Of a DNA stretch of 7,387 nucleotides, positions 5,757-7,387 are shown in pieces; within the stretch, counting starts at the first letter, position 1; each line of letters opens with the position of its first letter. The translations under genes and the position numbers were made by a program. The notes under the pieces were generated by a model. The model saw nothing but the letters and a program-made list of their open reading frames with translations. It was not told the origin of the DNA and ran no database searches. The DNA comes from Candidatus Gastranaerophilales bacterium (GTDB taxonomy: Bacteria; Cyanobacteriota; Vampirovibrionia; Gastranaerophilales; Gastranaerophilaceae): positions 1 through 7,387 of the forward strand of contig CALVEE010000157.1 of assembly GCA_944326495.1 (NCBI GenBank), in the 5' to 3' direction.

Positions 5757-6825
5757 ATTGTTGATTATAACATAATTTTTCAACATCTAAAACGGTTTTT
5801 AGTTTTAGAGCATAGATATCCGGCTTATTCAGAGAAGCGAGCTTAACAGCATCTTTTTCTGTCGTAACTATTATGCCTTCAATATTTTGGATATCTTCTT
5901 TTGTATATTGGTGATGGTCGTCGAAAGTGATTTTATCTTTTATTTTGTAATCCTTTTCTAAAAATTTATAAAACTGCTCCGGCTGGCCGATTGCACAAAG
6001 TGCAGTAATTTCTGCCCCTTTGTCCAGATGTTCGCCTGATATGATATTATATACATAATCCGGCTCGATTTTGCATAGCATAACTCTCCCTCGCCCTTCG
6101 GGAGAGGGTTGGGGTGAGGGGGCTGTCTTTCCAAAAACTTTTTTTTCAAGAATTTTGGCTAATTTTTCTGCTCTTGTATGGTCAACATTTTTGCTTACAA
6201 TTAACAATCTATCAATACGCTTAAAGCCTTCCGTCCCTTCCCTTAGAGGCCCTGCAGGAAGCAGGTTTTCATTTCCGAACATTTTTTCCGAGTCAACAAG
6301 CACAATATCTAAATCCCGATGCATTTTTCTATGTTGAAAAGCATCATCTAAAATAATCTTTGTAACACCAAGATTTTCAACAGCATATTTCGCAGCTTTA
6401 AAACGGTTAGCGCAAGTTAGAACCGCACACATGTTCAGGTTCACTGCAAACCAGTACGGCTCATCTCCGGCCATATCAGCCTTATAAAATAAATTAATTC
6501 CATCAGAAATTACATTTACTTTTTTATTATTTAGCTTCCCGCCGTAACCGCGCGATATTATTGCAACTTTTTCTCCTTTTTCAACAAAATATTTTGCAAT
6601 TTCCGCCGTAACAGGTGTTTTCCCGACTCCGCCTGTCGTAAAATTGCCTACAGAAATAACATAAGCATTAACTCTTTTAGGTCTTAAAATATTTTTGTCA
6701 TACAAAAAATTTTTTAATCTGCTTCCAATCCCGTAAAAAAACGAACAAAATTTAAGCAGACTAAATAATGCCCCTTCTGGTTCTTTTGTATAATGGAGTT
6801 TTGTTATTTCTGTTTTAATATTCAA
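5755..6825 (-). CDS. lpxK: Tetraacyldisaccharide 4'-kinase (lipid A kinase)
   Basis: A membrane-associated kinase of 356 residues that adds the 4'-phosphate to the lipid A precursor (lipid IV-A formation), so it implies a lipopolysaccharide outer membrane. Motifs in order: P-loop region 'SVGNFTTGGVGKTPV' (58-72, Lys69/Thr70), 'SRGYGG' (91-96), 'GDEP' (120-123), 'LDDAFQHR' (159-166; many homologues have DDGFQHR), 'LPAGPLRE' (189-196), 'FDDHHQY' (301-307) and 'TTEKDAVKL' (321-329). An N-terminal hydrophobic stretch (about 20-34) fits membrane attachment. Start is TTG at 6825, placed 8 bases after GGAGG (6838-6834); a nearer ATG at 6833 reads only three codons. Residues 235-247 come from an inserted palindromic repeat in a linker between conserved blocks, leaving all key motifs intact, so the enzyme is probably active. 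rnpB follows at the stop codon. Confidence 0.94.
   Translation of the reverse strand: MNIKTEITKLHYTKEPEGALFSLLKFCSFFYGIGSRLKNFLYDKNILRPKRVNAYVISVGNFTTGGVGKTPVTAEIAKYFVEKGEKVAIISRGYGGKLNNKKVNVISDGINLFYKADMAGDEPYWFAVNLNMCAVLTCANRFKAAKYAVENLGVTKIILDDAFQHRKMHRDLDIVLVDSEKMFGNENLLPAGPLREGTEGFKRIDRLLIVSKNVDHTRAEKLAKILEKKVFGKTAPSPQPSPEGRGRVMLCKIEPDYVYNIISGEHLDKGAEITALCAIGQPEQFYKFLEKDYKIKDKITFDDHHQYTKEDIQNIEGIIVTTEKDAVKLASLNKPDIYALKLKTVLDVEKLCYNQQ
5764..5792 (-). promoter_or_regulatory. Predicted rnpB promoter inside lpxK
   Basis: On the minus strand TATAAT (5769-5764) carries an extended -10 TG (TGTTATAAT), with TTTTAG (5792-5787) 17 bases upstream. A start 6-7 bases downstream falls at about 5757, exactly where the RNase P P1 helix begins. 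The hexamers lie within the last codons of lpxK. The agreement between predicted start and RNA end is good support. Confidence 0.65.
6084..6122. repeat. GC-rich palindromic repeat inserted in-frame in lpxK
   Basis: A 39-base block much richer in G/C than its surroundings. CTCTCCC (6084-6090) pairs with GGGAGAG (6100-6106), followed by GGTTGGGGTGAGGGGG. It belongs to the widespread dispersed repeat whose translations read 'SPQPSPEGRGR' in one frame and 'PHPNPLPKGEGE' in another; both are seen here on the minus strand. The length is 13 codons, so the lpxK frame is kept. I know this repeat from many unrelated genomes but cannot give a named family with certainty. Confidence 0.8.
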
Positions 6826-6842
6826 TAGTTCATCCTCCGGAC

Positions 6843-6870
6843 TTGTAAATTCCTAAAAATAGTTTATAAT
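6843..6870 (+). promoter_or_regulatory. Promoter of antisense RNA 1
   Basis: TTGTAA (6843-6848), 16-base spacer, perfect TATAAT (6865-6870), followed by the start of the structured RNA after 6-7 bases. The elements recur in units 2 and 3 at the same spacing. Confidence 0.7.
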
Positions 6871-6884
6871 AAAAATACAGGCAA
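6856..6884 (-). promoter_or_regulatory. Possible lpxK promoter within the repeat
   Basis: On the minus strand TTGCCT (6884-6879) and TATTTT (6861-6856) are 17 bases apart. A start near 6849 would give a leader of about 24 bases with the lpxK GGAGG in it. It overlaps the divergent RNA 1 promoter. The same sequence recurs in unit 2, where it would point at peptide gene 1. Consensus matches are modest. Confidence 0.3.
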
Positions 6885-6913
6885 GGGTGACGCGAACACC
6901 CCCACCTGCAGCC

Positions 6914-6991
6914 CTACATAAATAGAGCTTTTAGTGTGAGAACTAATGCTAGCAATAACATTAGTTCTATTTCGTTGATTTTAACTATCAT
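6914..6991 (-). CDS. 25-residue hydrophobic peptide 1, candidate type I toxin
   Basis: A frame of 25 codons from ATG (6991-6989) to TAG (6916-6914). It starts with the charged/polar segment MIVKINEIEL, then a run of Leu, Ala, Val (residues 10-20) long enough for a short membrane helix, and ends KALFM. The ribosome site is outstanding: AAAGGAGGTT, with GGAGG at 7001-6997, five bases before the ATG. In the message the start codon's UG pairs into a 13-base stem (7019-7007 with 6990-6978 read on the minus strand) while the ribosome site is in the loop, which would limit translation. Peptide 2 in the next unit aligns without gaps, 10 of 24 identical. The frame lies wholly opposite antisense RNA 1. 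Toxicity is inferred from type I toxins such as Ibs; no homologue is recognised. Confidence 0.7.
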   Translation of the reverse strand: MIVKINEIELMLLLALVLTLKALFM

Positions 6992-7037
6992 TTTAACCTC
7001 CTTTCCTGATAGTTAAAATGTTTTGTTAAAATCTTTA

Positions 7038-7053
7038 GCCTGTATTCTTTTTT
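7038..7053 (+). terminator. 3' end of antisense RNA 1
   Basis: GCCTGTATTC (7038-7047) followed by six T (7048-7053). The pairing partner is the 5' end of the same RNA, not a neighbouring arm, so the terminator stem would be the closing stem of the RNA. Confidence 0.55.
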
Positions 7054-7074
7054 GTAATGTGCAGTTTTATAGAC

Positions 7075-7102
7075 TTGTAAATTCTTCAAAATAGTTTATA
7101 AT
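7075..7102 (+). promoter_or_regulatory. Promoter of antisense RNA 2
   Basis: TTGTAA (7075-7080), 16-base spacer, TATAAT (7097-7102), identical in design to unit 1. Confidence 0.7.
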
Positions 7103-7116
7103 GAGAATACAGGCAA
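7088..7116 (-). promoter_or_regulatory. Possible promoter for peptide gene 1
   Basis: On the minus strand TTGCCT (7116-7111) and TATTTT (7093-7088), 17 bases apart, would start a message near 7081 with a leader of about 90 bases before the peptide 1 ATG. It repeats the element found before lpxK in unit 1. In unit 3 the -10 is weaker (TATGTT). A tentative call. Confidence 0.25.
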
Positions 7117-7145
7117 GGGCGGCGCAAACGCCCTCACCCGCAGCC

Positions 7146-7220
7146 CTAAAATAAGGACAGGATGTAAAGAACTATTGATATTATAATCAGTAGTTCTTTT
7201 TCGCTGATTTCTACATTCAT
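7146..7220 (-). CDS. 24-residue hydrophobic peptide 2, candidate type I toxin
   Basis: A frame of 24 codons from ATG (7220-7218) to TAG (7148-7146). It opens MNVEISEKEL, then an Ile/Leu/Val-rich stretch (residues 10-23) and ends LSLF. The ribosome site AGAAAGGAGG is a perfect long Shine-Dalgarno, with GGAGG at 7229-7225, four bases before the ATG. Against peptide 1 the identical residues are Met1, Val3, Ile5, Glu7, Glu9, Leu10, Val17, Leu18, Leu23 and Phe24; most other differences in the core are Leu for Ile. Several codons differ at two or three positions while chemistry is kept, which supports translation. A second ATG (7216-7214) is out of frame. As with peptide 1, a membrane-acting toxin is the inferred role. 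Confidence 0.7.
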   Translation of the reverse strand: MNVEISEKELLIIISIVLYILSLF

Positions 7221-7269
7221 TTAACCTCCTTTCTGTAAAAAAGTCAGCGAATGGTTGTAAAAATCTTTA

Positions 7270-7286
7270 GCCTGTATTCTTTTTTT
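7270..7286 (+). terminator. 3' end of antisense RNA 2
   Basis: GCCTGTATTC (7270-7279) followed by seven T (7280-7286), pairing with the RNA's own 5' end as in unit 1. Confidence 0.55.
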
Positions 7287-7304
7287 AATGTACCTCTTTT
7301 AGAC

Positions 7305-7332
7305 TTCTAAATTCCTAAACATAGTTTATAAT
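7305..7332 (+). promoter_or_regulatory. Promoter of antisense RNA 3
   Basis: TTCTAA (7305-7310), 16-base spacer, TATAAT (7327-7332). The -35 has lost its G relative to TTGTAA of units 1 and 2, so it may be weaker. Confidence 0.55.
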
Positions 7333-7338
7333 AAAAAT

Positions 7339-7387
7339 ACAGGCAAGGGTGACGCGAACACCCCCACCTGCAGCCCTACATAAATAG
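7339..7387 (+). ncRNA. Antisense RNA 3, 5' part only
   Basis: The first about 49 bases of a third RNA, cut by the window end. From the -10 onward it is identical to unit 1, including the GGGTG/CACCC hairpin. Confidence 0.55.
7376..7387 (-). CDS. Hydrophobic peptide 3, last codons only
   Basis: Reading into the window on the minus strand gives Leu-Phe-Met-stop (TAG at 7378-7376), the same C-terminus as peptide 1. The call depends entirely on the repeat register; the rest of the gene is outside the window. Confidence 0.5.
   Translation of the reverse strand, partial: LFM

Larger units (their letters stand above)
6877..7053 (+). ncRNA. Structured antisense RNA 1, candidate type I antitoxin
   Basis: A predicted RNA of about 177 bases. 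Its 5' end AATACAGGC (6874-6882 region) is complementary to GCCTGTATT near its 3' end (7038-7046), followed by a T-run. Inside are three hairpins: GGGTG/CACCC (6885-6889 with 6897-6901), a perfect 10-pair stem (6939-6948 with 6959-6968), and a perfect 13-pair stem (6978-6990 with 7007-7019) that shows AACCTCCTTTC in its 16-base loop. That loop is the exact complement of the ribosome site of the peptide gene on the other strand, and the RNA covers the whole peptide frame plus about 60 bases of its leader. This layout resembles Sib-type antitoxin RNAs. No known RNA family is recognised. Confidence 0.65.
7109..7286 (+). ncRNA. Structured antisense RNA 2, candidate type I antitoxin
   Basis: A predicted RNA of about 178 bases with the same plan as RNA 1. 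The closing stem GAATACAGGC (7105-7114) with GCCTGTATTC (7270-7279) is perfect over 10 pairs. The first hairpin is GGGCG/CGCCC where unit 1 has GGGTG/CACCC, a compensating pair change, with GCAA in the loop where unit 1 has GCGA. The second stem pairs 7166-7179 with 7186-7199 (one G-U pair). The third has CGCTGA/TCAGCG at its base (7202-7207 with 7244-7249) and again exposes AACCTCCTTTC. It spans peptide gene 2 completely. The changed bases with kept pairing support a functional RNA fold, though coding constraint on the other strand explains part of the pattern. Confidence 0.65.
6841..7387. repeat. Tandem array, period about 231 bases, two and a bit units
   Basis: Corresponding -10 elements lie at 6865, 7097 and 7327 (steps of 232 and 230 bases). 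Each unit holds a plus-strand promoter, the GGCAAGGG/CAGCCCT block, a variable middle with inverted repeats, a conserved TTTAACCTCCTTTC block and GCCTGTATTC plus a T-run. The third unit is cut by the window end. Its visible part is almost identical to unit 1 (two differences up to the -10, none seen after it), whereas unit 2 differs more. The array begins right at the lpxK ribosome site. Confidence 0.93.

Noticed and set aside
5958..6149. Minus-strand 63-codon frame reading PHPNPLPKGEGE
   Set aside because: It is the alternative frame of the palindromic repeat inside lpxK, a well-known source of false genes.
6071..6337. Plus-strand 88-codon frame opposite lpxK
   Set aside because: It lies within the lpxK gene, crosses the palindromic repeat and has no ribosome site or recognisable protein features.
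6877..7286. 6S RNA-like or trans-acting sRNA genes only, with the CCTCC loops as 16S tail mimics
   Set aside because: That was my first reading of the plus strand, but the minus strand has conserved peptide frames for which the same bases are the ribosome site. The antisense-antitoxin reading explains both strands.
6841..7387. CRISPR array
   Set aside because: The period of about 231 bases and conserved blocks along the whole unit do not fit short repeats with unique spacers.

Overview
The window is 7387 bases of AT-rich bacterial chromosome with mixed gene orientation. It encodes a lipid A kinase (LpxK) and so suggests a Gram-negative (diderm) cell. A small lysine-rich orphan protein with an N-terminus of the 'NPVS' kind, together with the low GC content, makes me think of the gut Melainabacteria/Gastranaerophilales. 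That is recollection, not proof. TGA is used as a stop, so the code is standard.

Layout: (1) 1-1353 is a thiol-redox block: the 3' end of a C_GCAxxG_C_C family gene on the plus strand, converging with a minus-strand operon of a membrane-anchored thioredoxin-like protein and a CcdA-type electron carrier whose ends overlap by 8 bases. (2) 1473-1820 is an orphan small basic protein with its own good promoter. (3) 1910-5387 is a plus-strand run: uridine kinase-like protein, QueD (queuosine/preQ0 pathway), a MntA-HepT toxin-antitoxin pair of visibly lower GC that sits between housekeeping genes, UppP (undecaprenyl-diphosphate phosphatase) and DeoC (deoxyribose-phosphate aldolase). (4) 5389-6825 on the minus strand holds lpxK and then the RNase P RNA gene rnpB. 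The rnpB promoter appears to lie inside the end of lpxK. lpxK carries an in-frame insertion of a GC-rich palindromic repeat that reads APSPQPSPEGRGR in the protein.

(5) 6841-7387 is the most unusual part: a tandem array with a period of about 231 bases, two complete units and the start of a third. On the plus strand each unit has a promoter (TTGTAA-16-TATAAT type), a structured RNA of about 177 bases whose ends pair with each other, and a T-run. On the minus strand, fully inside that RNA, each unit has a 24-25 codon reading frame with a near-perfect Shine-Dalgarno sequence and a hydrophobic helix. The two full peptides differ at most codons yet match at 10 of 24 residues, with mainly Leu/Ile exchanges elsewhere, which indicates selection on protein. 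The arrangement is that of a type I toxin-antitoxin system, similar in layout to the Ibs/Sib pairs of E. coli. I do not recognise either the peptide or the RNA family.

The window therefore has two possible toxin-antitoxin systems of different type: the protein-protein MntA-HepT pair, and the tandem antisense-RNA/small-peptide array next to lpxK. The rest is ordinary housekeeping in redox, nucleoside, tRNA modification, cell-envelope and RNA-processing roles.
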